The translations under genes and the position numbers were made by a program. DNA of 64,000 bases from Buddleja alternifolia (lineage: Eukaryota; Streptophyta; Magnoliopsida; Lamiales; Scrophulariaceae), in the NCBI GenBank assembly GCA_019426215.1, contig CM033396.1, positions 37,686,503 to 37,750,502 on the forward strand, in the 5' to 3' direction. Each line of letters opens with the position of its first letter. Position 1 is the stretch's first letter. The notes beneath the pieces were generated by a model. That model made no database searches. It saw nothing but the letters and a program-made list of their open reading frames with translations, and was not told the DNA's origin. Positions 24,401 to 34,105 of the stretch are shown here, one piece after another.

Positions 24401-25149
24401 AGATTTCCTTTATCAGGTAAGACAATTTACCATGTACACATTTTATGTTTAGGAAGATTTTTTAACGACCTAATTATTCATTTTCCTGAATAACCTTGTC
24501 CCTCGAACCTCCAGGCGTGCCTAGTTTACCTTCTTCGGTGCGATTCTCAATTGGTACTACAGCGGGAATATCCACCATTGTCATGGACTCCGCTGTTTTT
24601 CACAGAATTGGCACGAACCTTGCTCTCGGATCACAATTTCGGCCTACCCTGGATTCTTCTCTTTCCTCTTCAGTACGAATAGAAGAGGTTGAAGATATCT
24701 CTCCGTTGGCTATCTCACCTAGTCCGGTCATGGACTCTGGACCTTCAAGCTCTACCATGGCCCTTGCTACCCCGGCTGAAGGTATAGATTTATTTCGTCG
24801 AAATGCACAATGTTCTACTTCATTCTGGTGTTTGACATACTAACTTCGGGATTTTCTTTCTTTCAACAATGTAGCGCCGATCGTATTTTCTCAAGTCGCT
24901 TTAAACGAAGCCCTTATGGACATAAGGCATAATCTCAATGATCCTCATTTATTGTCGGAACTTCGTTTCCTTCTTGATGAAGCGGCTTCGAGGATGGCTA
25001 GTACCTGGCTGCCCATGTTCCAAACCGCTCGTGAGGTTTTCGAGAATAGCCTTGCTCGCCTCCGCTCTTTAGCGGATCAGGGTATCAACCCTTTTACCGA
25101 AGCAGTATCTTCGAATCATGCTCAACAACTAAGTCAACTCCGTGGCTAG
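21476..25149 (+). CDS. Plant mobile domain (PMD) protein, antisense gene carried by the Gypsy element
   Basis: Seven exons join without frame loss: 21476-22891, 23195-23533, 23605-23917, 24008-24199, 24324-24416, 24515-24781 and 24875 onward, with six GT-AG introns of 71-303 bp. The first 585 codons carry a plant mobile domain: GWIEAIDVYPWF, GLIRIACYPV, DVAYSWHPSYNCFVLSRG, TLEDVALITGLFP and later LLIPLEKVSYL. Exons 3-6 are Ser/Pro/acidic linkers with a basic RKRSALTIR and RSRKRLRTQ. Exon 7 is coiled-coil-like (ARVAALDAQIADLQLERDRL) and contains a TAG at 25147-25149; the same frame stays open to a stop at 25411-25413, so the unbroken length would be about 1052 aa versus 964 aa to the TAG. It runs opposite to gag-pol and ends 24 bp from the pol stop. 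PMD proteins (MAIN/MAIL) act in silencing and genome stability; related domains are known in transposons. Function here is unknown. Confidence 0.85.
22940..23165. repeat. Degenerate ~20-bp tandem array of TTTCGAGCATG units in PMD intron 1
   Basis: The word TTCGAGCATG or close variants (TTTCGAACATG, CTCGAGCATGTT, TTTAGAGCATGC, TTTCGAGTATG) repeats about ten times at roughly 15-25 bp spacing. It accounts for most of the 303-bp intron. TCGA is the shared core. Confidence 0.8.
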
Positions 25150-25437
25150 GTCACCATCTTAGAGGGTTCTCGTGATAGTTATATGGCTCGAGTTGCTGCT
25201 CTCGATGCCCAGATTGCTGATCTCCAACTCGAACGGGATCGCTTAGTTCAGTCAGCCAACCAATCCAAAGAGAATATCTCAACTTTGAATGACCAGATTG
25301 CAGCTCTATCATTCGAGCTCGAAGAAATAGCAAAACCTGCTGTACTCGAAAGGGATGCTTTTGATTCGTCTTTGGATATTTTATCTAGTTCTTTATTTTT
25401 CCTTCAATCTTAGCACATTTTCGAGTGATGTTACTTT

Positions 25438-26247
25438 CTATATTTTGTCATTGTAAAAATTCTTACCCGTTTCGGGTAATCTTTTAAATATAATGGTTTT
25501 GTTTTCTTTCCATATACTTGGTGTATACTTTTTTAAGTATTTCGCGTTTAATGCTTTTCCATATCTATCTCCATTCATCCACTGGAGTTCGAAAGCATTT
25601 CCAGATAATTTATTCGATATTTGAAATGGTCCTTCCCATTTAGATGACCATTTCCCATAAAAATTATCTTTTGATCCTTCCGGTAAAATCATTTTCCAAA
25701 CTAGATCCCCTACTTCGAAGGATCTTGCGTTTACTTTCTTATTATAACTTCTTTCAATTCTATTCTTTTGAAATTCTATTTGTTGCAATGCTTGTACTTG
25801 CAAGATTTCATGATCTAGTTTTTCGATATTCATATTTTCCGTGTACTCTTCGGCTGAAAGTCGTGCTTGTTCGAGTATTCGTCTGGACTTGATATTGACC
25901 TCCAAAGGAATTACTGCCTCATGACCATACACTAACTGGAAAGGAGATATTCCTAGGCTGTCCTTCTTGATTGTCCTTAACGCCCAAACCGCGTCGATTA
26001 ACAATTCGTGCCAATTTCTCGGGTTTTGGCTTATCATTTTCAAGATGCAACCTTTGATTAGTTTATTCGACGATTCAGCTTGGCCATTTGCTTGGGCATA
26101 ATAAGGTGTCGAATTAATCAATTTTATTCCAAACTGTCCCAGAAATTCGAGTATTTCTGTGCTATTAAATACTCTAGCCTGATCGAAGGTTATGGTTTCT
26201 GGAATACCAAATCTTGTGATGATATACTCCTTAATGAATTCAATCAC
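25438..26247 (-). pseudogene. Gypsy integrase, catalytic core C-terminal part and C-terminal domain
   Basis: The segment opens VIEFIKEYIITRFGIPETITFD, carrying the second catalytic Asp, then has YYAQANGQAESSNKLIK with the catalytic Glu, and continues to a C-terminal SH3-like region (FEVGDLVWKMILPEGSKDNFYGKWSSKWEGPF) ending at a stop at 25438. It is in the same frame as the N-terminal integrase segment upstream and separated from it by a single TAA at 26248-26250. That stop is a plausible single-base change of a Gln codon. Confidence 0.85.
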
Positions 26248-26802
26248 TTATTTTGAACTTATATTCTCGAAAGCTTTAACCTCTATCCATTTGGTAAAAT
26301 AATTAGTGGCCACCAAGATATACTTATGCTTCTTAGATGAAGCTGGTTTAATTTCTCCAATTATGTCCATGGCCCAACCTCGAAATGGCCAGGGTTTTAC
26401 TATGGAATTTAAACTAACAGTCGGCTGCCTCAAAATTTTCCCATGTTTCTGACATTGTTTACATCCCTTAGCATAGCTTATACAATCTCGTAAGATAGTT
26501 GGCCAGTAGAATCCATATCTTTGTATCAACCACCTCATTTTCTGTCCTGACTGATGGGCTCCGCACACCCCTTTGTGAGTTTCTGCCATTATAATTAGTG
26601 CATCCTCCAGGTCGAGACATTTCAACAAAACCCCTTGAGGATCCTTTCTATATAACTCTTGCCCATCATAAAAATAATGATGTGCCATCAATTTTAGCTT
26701 ATTTGAGAATCCCCCTCTAGCTGGGTCTTGGAGATATTCGATGATCTCAAGGCGCCAGTCTTGTTCTTCTTTAAGAATATCTATTTTGTGAACTCGAGCC
26801 AC
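26248..26802 (-). pseudogene. Gypsy integrase, zinc-binding and first catalytic part
   Basis: The HHCC zinc finger is visible (THKGVCGAHQSG ... CISYAKGCKQCQKH) and the first catalytic Asp lies in WPFRGWAMDIIGEIKP. The segment ends in a TAA just before the rest of the integrase, and it is in a different frame from the RNase H segment upstream, so at least one frameshift and one stop break the polyprotein. Confidence 0.85.
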
Positions 26803-26846
26803 CCTTTGCTCGAAAGTTAGTACTATCCTTGGTTTGAGTTGGATAG

Positions 26847-27704
26847 TTACTCAAACATATCTGAATCGATTTTATATCCCGATGCTAGTTGAGCCAAATC
26901 ATTAGATATTTGATTCTTTTCCCGTGGCACATACGAGATTTCAACTGTCTCGAAACATTTGAATAACTCGTTTATTCGAGCAAAAGAGGCTATTGCTACG
27001 GGACTTACACATTTAAATATCCCCTTCACTTGATTTATTATCAACTGGGAATCTCTTTTTATTTTCACATTCTTTGCTTTCATGTCTCGTAACACTTCTA
27101 ATCCTAAAATAAGAGCTTCGTATTCTGCTCTGTTGTTAGTACAATCACCTTCGATCTTCGCATACATTTTAGTAATTAGTTTAGAGGGAGGTATTATATA
27201 TATCACGGCCCCTGCACTATCTCGAGTGCTTGATCCATCGAAATAGAGGATCCAAGGAGCGGTGTTGATGACATCAATCTCGAAACTGGTTTTCTTATCC
27301 ATAGATGGATGTTCCGCTAAAAAATCAGCTAAGACTTGACCTTTTACTGCCTTTTGTGGTACATAGATCAAGTCAAACTGGAGTAAGCTAAGACTCCATT
27401 TACTTAATCGATCCTTAACCAAAGGCTGATTGATCATAAATTTGATGACGTCGGTAGGGGAAACCACTTCGATAGAGTATGCAGCAAAATAATGCATTAG
27501 TTTAGTAGAGGCAAAATATAGGCTGAGGCACCACTTCTCTATTGCAGTATACCTTTTCTCTGCGTCATTCAGGAGTCTACTCAAGTAAAACACAGCTTGT
27601 TCGTAGCCTCTGTCATTTTCCTGCACTAAAAGGCATCCTATTGACATTTCTGCTGCTGATATATACAATCTTAACTTTTTCCCTTTTCGAGGAGGAATCA
27701 GCAC
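26847..27704 (-). pseudogene. Gypsy dual RNase H segment
   Basis: The first part is the usual RT-linked RNase H (LYISAAEMSIGCLLVQEND, AVFYLSRLLNDAEKRYTAIEK). The second is an additional RNase H of the archaeal-like type (WILYFDGSSTRDSAGAVIYI, DCTNNRAEYEALILGLEVL, IKRDSQLIINQVKG). Two RNase H domains before the integrase mark the Tat/Ogre lineage. It starts after a one-base frame change from the RT segment near 27712 and ends in a stop at 26847. Confidence 0.85.
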
Positions 27705-27715
27705 CGGAGGCTGAA

Positions 27716-29176
27716 CTAAATATTCTTTATAGCATCGAATGCTTCTTTTTGCTCATCGCCCCATACAAATTCATCCTCATCTTTTAGTCGTAATAAAGGG
27801 GAGAAAGCCTCTATTTTTCCGGCTAAGTTGGCTATAAATCTTCGTAGAAAATTCACTTGCCCGAGGAAACTCTGAAGTTCTTTTTTATTGTTCGGAGGTT
27901 TAGCTTCTATAATGGCTTTGGCTTTGTTTCGGTCCACTTCGATGCCTCGATGATGTATTAGGAACCCCAAAAAATTTCCAGCTTCCACGCCGAAAGCACA
28001 TTTCAAAGGATTCATTTTTAAATTAAATAATCTCATTCGCTGGAAAGATTCAATTAAAAATCGTTTATGTTCTTCGTGATCTTGAGCTTTAACCACTATA
28101 TCATCGATATATATTTCTAAAGACTTTCCGATTACATCATGGAAAATGTAATTCATAGTCCTCTGGTAGGTGGCTCCGACATTTTTTAAGCCGAACGGTA
28201 TGAACCTCCATTCAAATGTCCCTATGGACCCTGGACATCTTAAAGCTGTTTTATGCCGATCCTCTTCAGCTATTTTCAACTGATAATATCCAGAATACCC
28301 ATCCATAAAGGACATCACCTTATGCCTAGCAGCTGCATCAATCAATACATCTGCCATTGGCATCGGGTATTCGTCTTTCGGTGTAGCCTTATTCAAATCT
28401 CTAAAGTCGATGCATATTCGTACTTTACCATTCTTCTTAATTACTGGTACTATATTGGCCAACCATTCAACATATCGAGTTGGCCTAATGAACTTGGCTT
28501 CGACCAACTTCTCTATTTCTTCTTTGATGGCTCCCATTAGATCTGGGGATAAACGCCTCGGTGCTTGTATCACAGGTTTAAAGCCTGGTTTAATGGGTAA
28601 CTCGTGTCGAACTACATTTGTATCAATTCCGGGCATTTCATGATGTGCCCAAGCGAAGCAATCTTTAAATTGGTGCAATATTTTGATTAATTCTCTTTTC
28701 TCTGTTTGGTTCATTTTTGAACTTACGTAGGTAATTCGAGGATTTTCGATTGTCCCTATATTAACTTCTTCCAACTGATCCTGACCATTTTTTCTGGTAT
28801 CTCCTTCTGGTTCTAGGATTCCTTCTTTGATATTTTTGGTTTGCGAATTAGCTACATCCTTTTCGTTCTGGCCGTCTGTTCCATGTTTATTGTTTCGAGA
28901 ATCTTCATTATGAGTGTCATCTTTTCGAGAGCCTGCCATACATAATTCATCTCGATAATTTATTATTTTGGGACCTGTCACATACATTGGATCTCGAGAA
29001 GATGTTTCTCGAGAATTTGACTTGCATACTTCGCTATGACAATATTTCGAACTAAATTTATCATGACTAACATGATCAAGATCGTAAGCACATAACTTCG
29101 ATTCTATTCGTTCAATACTTAATCTTCGAAAAACGTCTGAAATAACACTATTCTTAATTACATCAGCTTCCCTCAT
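27716..29176 (-). pseudogene. Gypsy reverse transcriptase segment
   Basis: Typical plant Gypsy RT blocks occur in order: AWHHEMPGIDTNVVRHEL-like entry (FAWAHHEMPGID), IVPVIKKNGKVRICIDFRDLN, GYSGYYQLKIAEEDRHKTAL, FGLKNVGATYQRTMN, the catalytic YIDDIVVKA, and KELQSFLGQVNFLRRFI in the thumb. The N-terminal ~150 residues are a low-complexity acidic linker after the protease. The RT core itself is uninterrupted; a frame change near 27712 separates it from RNase H. Confidence 0.9.
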
Positions 29177-29190
29177 AACTTATACAAAAT

Positions 29191-30428
29191 CTAAAGTGGT
29201 TCTATTTTAATTTCGGCTAACTTAGAGCCCATCTTGAATGCAGACTCTTCTCGGATTCCCTTTTCTTCTTCCTTTGTCGCCTCTTCTACGGCTTCCCCAG
29301 TAAATTGCCAACGATCACTTCCTTCGAGCTTTCTTGCTTCATACCTGGCATTAACAATTTGAGTATCGATAAAATAATTATTTTTCTCGGCTTTGACCAC
29401 CTCGAATTGGTGTCCGTTCCAACAAATTAACACTTGATGTAAGGTCGAGGGGATACAATAATTCTGATGTATCCAATCTCTTCCTAACAAAGCGTTAAAT
29501 GATGATGAATTTGTTTCGACTACAAAAAATGCCGAGTAGGAACTCTGGGTTCCTATTTTGACCCGACATGGCAAAACCCCCAAGACTTTGGTAGCTTGGC
29601 CTGAAAATCCGTAGACTGCCACATCAGTAGCTACCAAATCTTTCGAGCTTTTGCCCAGCCTTGTTAACTTTTTTCGGGAAAAATATTAACAGTGGCCCCA
29701 TTATCGACTAATACCTTATTAATGGGAACGCCCTCGATTTCGGCCCTTATGAACAAGGGTTTCATGTGGTTATTATCTATCTCCTCTTTTGAAAATAACA
29801 ATTTTGCCAAATTTTCGACTTTGTGTACATTATCTTCGAGTGACTTATCATTAATAATTTGAAAACAAGACGGGTTACCTTTTTCCTTATCAGACGTGAG
29901 TTCGAGCGTATTTTCTCCCTCATCCATACATTCTTTGGCTGCGAATTCGGCTGGCAGCACGGTTACCATATCTATGTCCCTATCCTCCTCCAGTTTCAGA
30001 ACCCCTTCCAAAGAAGCTTCTTTCGCTTTTAAATCAGCTTTGTTTGCTGATTTCTCGCATGGTGTGTCTCCCAGTAAAATATCCAGGTCATCTCCCGACT
30101 CGAAATCCCCCAACTCTTCATCCTCTTCGGTCGTGACACCTTTTCCTTTTAACGCTGCTTCCCTTAGCTGGTCGCTCAACCGATCAACATCCTTTTCGAA
30201 ATCTTCTTCACTAGGATTCTTGACTATTTTCGATTTCAAGATCCCTTTCGACAAAGCCTCTTCTTCAACCCTGAGATTCGCAATCATTGCCTCCTGTTGC
30301 ATTTCCAAGGCCACCGCTGCTCGGGAATAAGCCACTTGTTGTGCGATAACCTTTGGGTGGTCATCTTTATTTCTCTCGATATTCCTGCGATATCCACCAA
30401 GGCAGTTCAAAGGTGAATCTCTACCGGA
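29191..30428 (-). pseudogene. Gypsy linker and aspartic protease
   Basis: The segment holds an acidic linker followed by the retropepsin motif KVLVDNGATVNIF (active-site Asp in VDNGA) near 29690, then a frame change in an A-run near 29670, then the rest of the protease (VYGFSGQATKVLG, FFVVETNSSSFNALLGRDWIH). It is in frame with the gag extension upstream but separated by a TGA near 30429-30431. Confidence 0.8.
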
Positions 30429-30881
30429 TCAGGCAGACCTTCCATATCCTCTGGCTCCTCTTCCTCGAAAGAGTCTATCGTAAGGCATTGTTCCAAACCC
30501 TTGGTTGTTCGTTTCGTACCGTTGTCTTTTATTCCATTCCCTTTGATATGCGGGAATCCAATCTGGATCGTTCAGAATAACCTGCAGCCTTACTAATTCA
30601 TAATGCAAAGTATCTGCGCACTGACTACATAAGACCTTCTGCATTTGGGTTAAATTCGTCACCACCTTAGCAGGTGTCTGATAAACAATCTCACGTACAG
30701 GGGTTTCGAGTACCTCCTTATACGATTTTTCCTCTTTTCCTTGAGCGATCGATTTGGTTTCGCCAATCACTTCTTTGTCTTTCTGCTTTCCATCCTGGTC
30801 GAAATCCAAAATTCTCTTATCGATTCCTGACAGGCATATCGTGCCTCTCTCATACTGTTTTGCTACAAATCGCCTGAAAAT
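30429..30881 (-). pseudogene. Gag C-terminal extension of the Gypsy element
   Basis: It lies in the same frame as gag, directly after its TAG stop at 30882-30884, and stays open to a TGA at 30429-30431. The sequence after the TAG (FRRFVAKQYERGTICL) reads as natural continuation, and the segment ends in an RGRGARGYGR tail. Both stops are consistent with single C-to-T changes. Confidence 0.7.
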
Positions 30882-33104
30882 CTAACACTGGTCAGTGGTG
30901 TGCATGGTATTCATGTGCCATCTGCACATGCCTTCCAAGCCTTCATCTTTCACCTTCGGGAATGTCAACACTCCCTCATCAATCAGCCTGTTGAACAATC
31001 GGTTTGCCAACTTGACCTCTTTTCGTACCTGCAAATTAGAGTTTTCGAACTCGTTAATGTCCATAGTATTAATTTCAAAATTTAAAACAGGAAATGGATT
31101 TTCGTCAATGTCTGTTTTTTGAGTGTCAGGAAAAATTATGTCTTTTGAGTTCAATTTTTCTTGTATCAAATTCCTAAACATAATGCACTCATTTGTTTTG
31201 TGTGAAAAAGCATTGTGCCATTTATAGTATGGCTTTCCTTTAATCTCTGATTTCGAAGGTATTCTATGTCTCCCTTTTAGCTTAAGTTTTTTATTCGCAA
31301 GAAGCCAGTCGAATATTCGCTCGATTTTAGTCACATCGAAACTATAGTCTTTTTCTTTCTTTGTCTGTAAAGATCCTGTAGCTACACAGTCTTTTCTCTC
31401 GAGAGCTCCGCATTGAAACGGGGGCCCTTTAACAAATTCTGCCAGATCGATTTCATAGGCATCTTCGAATGCCCATGGAATCCCCACTTCGAAGGCATTG
31501 AAACCCTGATTTTTTCTCTGGTTTTCCTCTCTTAACATATTTTCGTATCTCACCGCACTTTCTGCTAGACCTCTAAAATCGGAAAACATCATTCCGTCGA
31601 ATTTTATTCTATAATCAAAAGCCATGTTTTGTTGAGCCAATTGAACAAACTCAGATTCGGGGATGTTCAAATGACATTTAATCCTAGCTTTCTCAAATCG
31701 GGCCAAGAATTCTTCTATTGACTCTCCAGGATTCTGCCTTATTTTGGCTAAGTCACTCATGGTCATGCTCGGTTCAGTTCGAGCAAAATGATTTTGGAAC
31801 TGAAATTGCATTTCGTCCCAAGTATGTATCGAATTAGGTGATAAATTCGTATACCAGTTAAACGCTGACCCGGTTAAAGAACTAGGGAATAACCTTAGTT
31901 TGAGATAATCCTGATCGGCTGCCTCTCTGCATTGACAAGTAAATCGAGACAAATGTTCTAGAGCTGACATATGGTCTTCTCCAGAAAACAAAGTGAAGTT
32001 GGGAATTTTATATGTTCTTGGGAAAGGAAAATTCCTGTCTACCCAGTCGGGGTAAGGTTTCCCAGGAATCAAACAGTGGTTCCTTTGAAAACCAGGCCCA
32101 TATATCCTTTCGATGGCCATTTCCACTTGATTTTGTAGAGGATCTTGAATTTGTGGTCCAAAATTTCCTCCTACGTAGTTATTAGGCACGTACTGCCCCC
32201 CATCATATGGGAACTGCAAATTGTTATTCACGAAAGGGAAATTTTGGTTTGCCTGATAATTGGGCAGACCTTGATATCCTATGTTAAAGGGTGCATTCGA
32301 AGATCCTATATATGGTTGACTTTGAGGCGCACCCTGCATCCCATTGTAATATCCTTGACTACAACCAATATTTGGCCCAGGATTTCCAAAATTGATATTA
32401 GGTGGATACCCAGCGGGCATTGGTTCTGAGACATTTGGTGGTACGAAGACATTGGGTCTTGTTGGCTGAGGAATAGCTTGAGTTGTATAAGCATTCACCT
32501 GACTCACACGTGGATGCCCCCCAGCATTGTGAGGATTCGAGAAGTGCTGCTCCTCGAATAGCACTTGACTTAAAGTAGGAGGGATTTGATTCGAGCACTG
32601 ACCAGTCTCGAATCTTCCTTCCTGAGCTCGAGTATCTCGAGGATACCCGAGAGGAACTTCATTTGGACTGACTGTCCTGGTTCGAATCCCAGGTTCTATT
32701 GATATTAATTGGGATACCTTTTCGACTAGAATGTTATGCCTGCTAATTAAGGGTTCGAGTGCTAATGCTACCTGGTTATTTATCATATTCGAAAAGACAT
32801 CACATGTTTGATTAAAGATTTCTCCTAATTCAGTGATTACTCGAGTAACCTCCCGAGCCAGTCGATCTCGAGCGTTTACTGCAATATCCTGTACAATTGC
32901 AGTGAATATTCGGGCTGACTCTTGTGCTAATGCTCGGTACTGATCATCGAATTCTCTTCTTTGATCTTCGCGAGCACCCGCGAGGGTCTGTTTCATATCT
33001 CGGACAAATTGTTCGTACATCTTGTCCGCTCTGACTTTATGTTTCGAAATTGGTTGAGTATCACAATCGTCAACCAAATCGTCTCTGAGTGAATCCTCAG
33101 ACAT
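30882..33104 (-). CDS. Gypsy Gag (capsid) protein
   Basis: 740 codons from ATG at 33104. The N-terminal third is charged and coiled-coil-like, then Pro/Asn/Gly-rich (residues about 150-330). The retrotransposon capsid domain follows near residues 360-510 (LRLFPSSLTGSAFNWYTNL, TWDEMQFQFQNHFARTEP, GESIEEFLARFEKARIKC). The C-terminal part has Cys/His residues (YKWHNAFSHKTNECIMFRNLI and CRWHMNTMHTTDQC) resembling the plant Gypsy gag end. It ends at a TAG; the frame stays open afterwards. Confidence 0.88.
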   Translation of the reverse strand: MSEDSLRDDLVDDCDTQPISKHKVRADKMYEQFVRDMKQTLAGAREDQRREFDDQYRALAQESARIFTAIVQDIAVNARDRLAREVTRVITELGEIFNQTCDVFSNMINNQVALALEPLISRHNILVEKVSQLISIEPGIRTRTVSPNEVPLGYPRDTRAQEGRFETGQCSNQIPPTLSQVLFEEQHFSNPHNAGGHPRVSQVNAYTTQAIPQPTRPNVFVPPNVSEPMPAGYPPNINFGNPGPNIGCSQGYYNGMQGAPQSQPYIGSSNAPFNIGYQGLPNYQANQNFPFVNNNLQFPYDGGQYVPNNYVGGNFGPQIQDPLQNQVEMAIERIYGPGFQRNHCLIPGKPYPDWVDRNFPFPRTYKIPNFTLFSGEDHMSALEHLSRFTCQCREAADQDYLKLRLFPSSLTGSAFNWYTNLSPNSIHTWDEMQFQFQNHFARTEPSMTMSDLAKIRQNPGESIEEFLARFEKARIKCHLNIPESEFVQLAQQNMAFDYRIKFDGMMFSDFRGLAESAVRYENMLREENQRKNQGFNAFEVGIPWAFEDAYEIDLAEFVKGPPFQCGALERKDCVATGSLQTKKEKDYSFDVTKIERIFDWLLANKKLKLKGRHRIPSKSEIKGKPYYKWHNAFSHKTNECIMFRNLIQEKLNSKDIIFPDTQKTDIDENPFPVLNFEINTMDINEFENSNLQVRKEVKLANRLFNRLIDEGVLTFPKVKDEGLEGMCRWHMNTMHTTDQC

Positions 33105-33164
33105 TATACAAAAATTTTATCTCTAGAAAATCTCAAAACGTCAGTTTTCAAGAAAAAATCATCT

Positions 33165-33180
33165 CCCACTGTGGTCGCCA
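33165..33180 (-). other. Primer binding site of the Gypsy element
   Basis: On the minus strand, four bases inside the 5' LTR, the sequence reads TGGCGACCACAGTGGG. A TGG start just inside the LTR and the TGGCGAC word fit the primer sites of Tat/Athila-type elements. The matching tRNA was not determined. Confidence 0.6.
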
Positions 33181-33184
33181 AAAC

Positions 33185-34105
33185 TTGTTTCGTAAAAACA
33201 AACAAACTAGATTAGGGTGGATTCGACTACGCGTTCCGAACCCCGCGATAATCTATATCTTGAGATTATCTTTCAACCCCCGCGCTCGAATTCGATGCGC
33301 TAGACAGTGATTCAGACTTTAACACTTCGGTGTGTTGTTTAAACTAATTATTCGGACCGCAATTGTCTAAAATATATATATTGTCTTCGAATGACACAAT
33401 AATACCATAAAAGAAAAATTCAAGTACAGGTAAAAACTATCTCTCTGATACTTAAATCTGGCACAAGATAATTTTGTACCTACGTGAGAATCCTTCTTTT
33501 TTCTTTACTACGATGATAAGGAACTGAAAACTTAGGCCAAAGTATAAATCACTATCAAATACTGAAATCTGAAAACATGTAATTCATACCTCCATAAAAG
33601 TTCTCAATTCGGACAAATTACAGTAGATCGAATGCCAGTACAAATCCTGAAGACCGGATCCAGCAATTCTTGAAACGAAACTATGCTACAAGCTACTCCT
33701 AACTATGTTTACGCCTACTCCTATGATAAGAGAAAAATAAGTTGTTCTTTGATTTGATGATGCCTTCTCTCTCCTTTTTTTTCGTTTTTATTTCTGCATC
33801 GTGGTCCTACATCTTCAACCGTCGAGAACCGCTTCTAACTTCTCTTTCAAAATCCTTTCGTCTTGGCGGGTGGTCCTACATCTTCAACCGTCGAGGACTG
33901 CTTCTAACTTCTCTTTCAAAATCCTTTCGTCTTGGCGGGTTACCGAGTTCCCAGACTCTCTGATTCTGCTTTTGGTTCTGACTTCTTTGGGCTTGCCTTG
34001 TTATTGTAATGGGCTTAGCCTTTAATTTTTGGGCCCACTAATCGTTGTTGGGCCTTTTCTAGGTCTTTTACTTTGCTGACCCATTTTTATTTTTTAGTGT
34101 AAACA
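33185..34105 (-). repeat. LTR of the Gypsy element (5' LTR in element orientation)
   Basis: 921 bp. It carries a 69-bp tandem duplication (33801-33869 and 33870-33938, starting GTGGTCCTACATCTTC) that the other LTR lacks; the second unit differs by two or three substitutions. Confidence 0.93.

Larger units (their letters stand above)
20152..34105 (-). mobile_element. Ty3/Gypsy LTR retrotransposon, Tat-like, with an antisense PMD gene
   Basis: The 13,954-bp element has TG...CA LTRs and a perfect 5-bp target duplication GAGGA (20147-20151 and 34106-34110). Coding order on the minus strand is gag, protease, RT, RNase H, a second RNase H, integrase; the integrase after a dual RNase H is the hallmark of the Tat/Ogre lineage. 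The space between integrase and the element's 3' LTR is filled by an opposite-strand intron-containing gene. A TGGCGACCAC primer-site-like sequence and a polypurine AGGGGGGC flank the internal region. gag and pol carry a few stops and frameshifts, so it is not autonomous as it stands, but LTR similarity suggests a fairly recent insertion. Confidence 0.95.

Noticed and set aside
29896..30330. 144-codon plus-strand Ser-rich ORF inside the Gypsy element
   Set aside because: It is the antisense shadow of the acidic gag-pro linker.
33742..34025. Plus-strand ORFs in the Gypsy LTR with repeated protein segments
   Set aside because: The repeat reflects the 69-bp LTR duplication; there is no coding signal.
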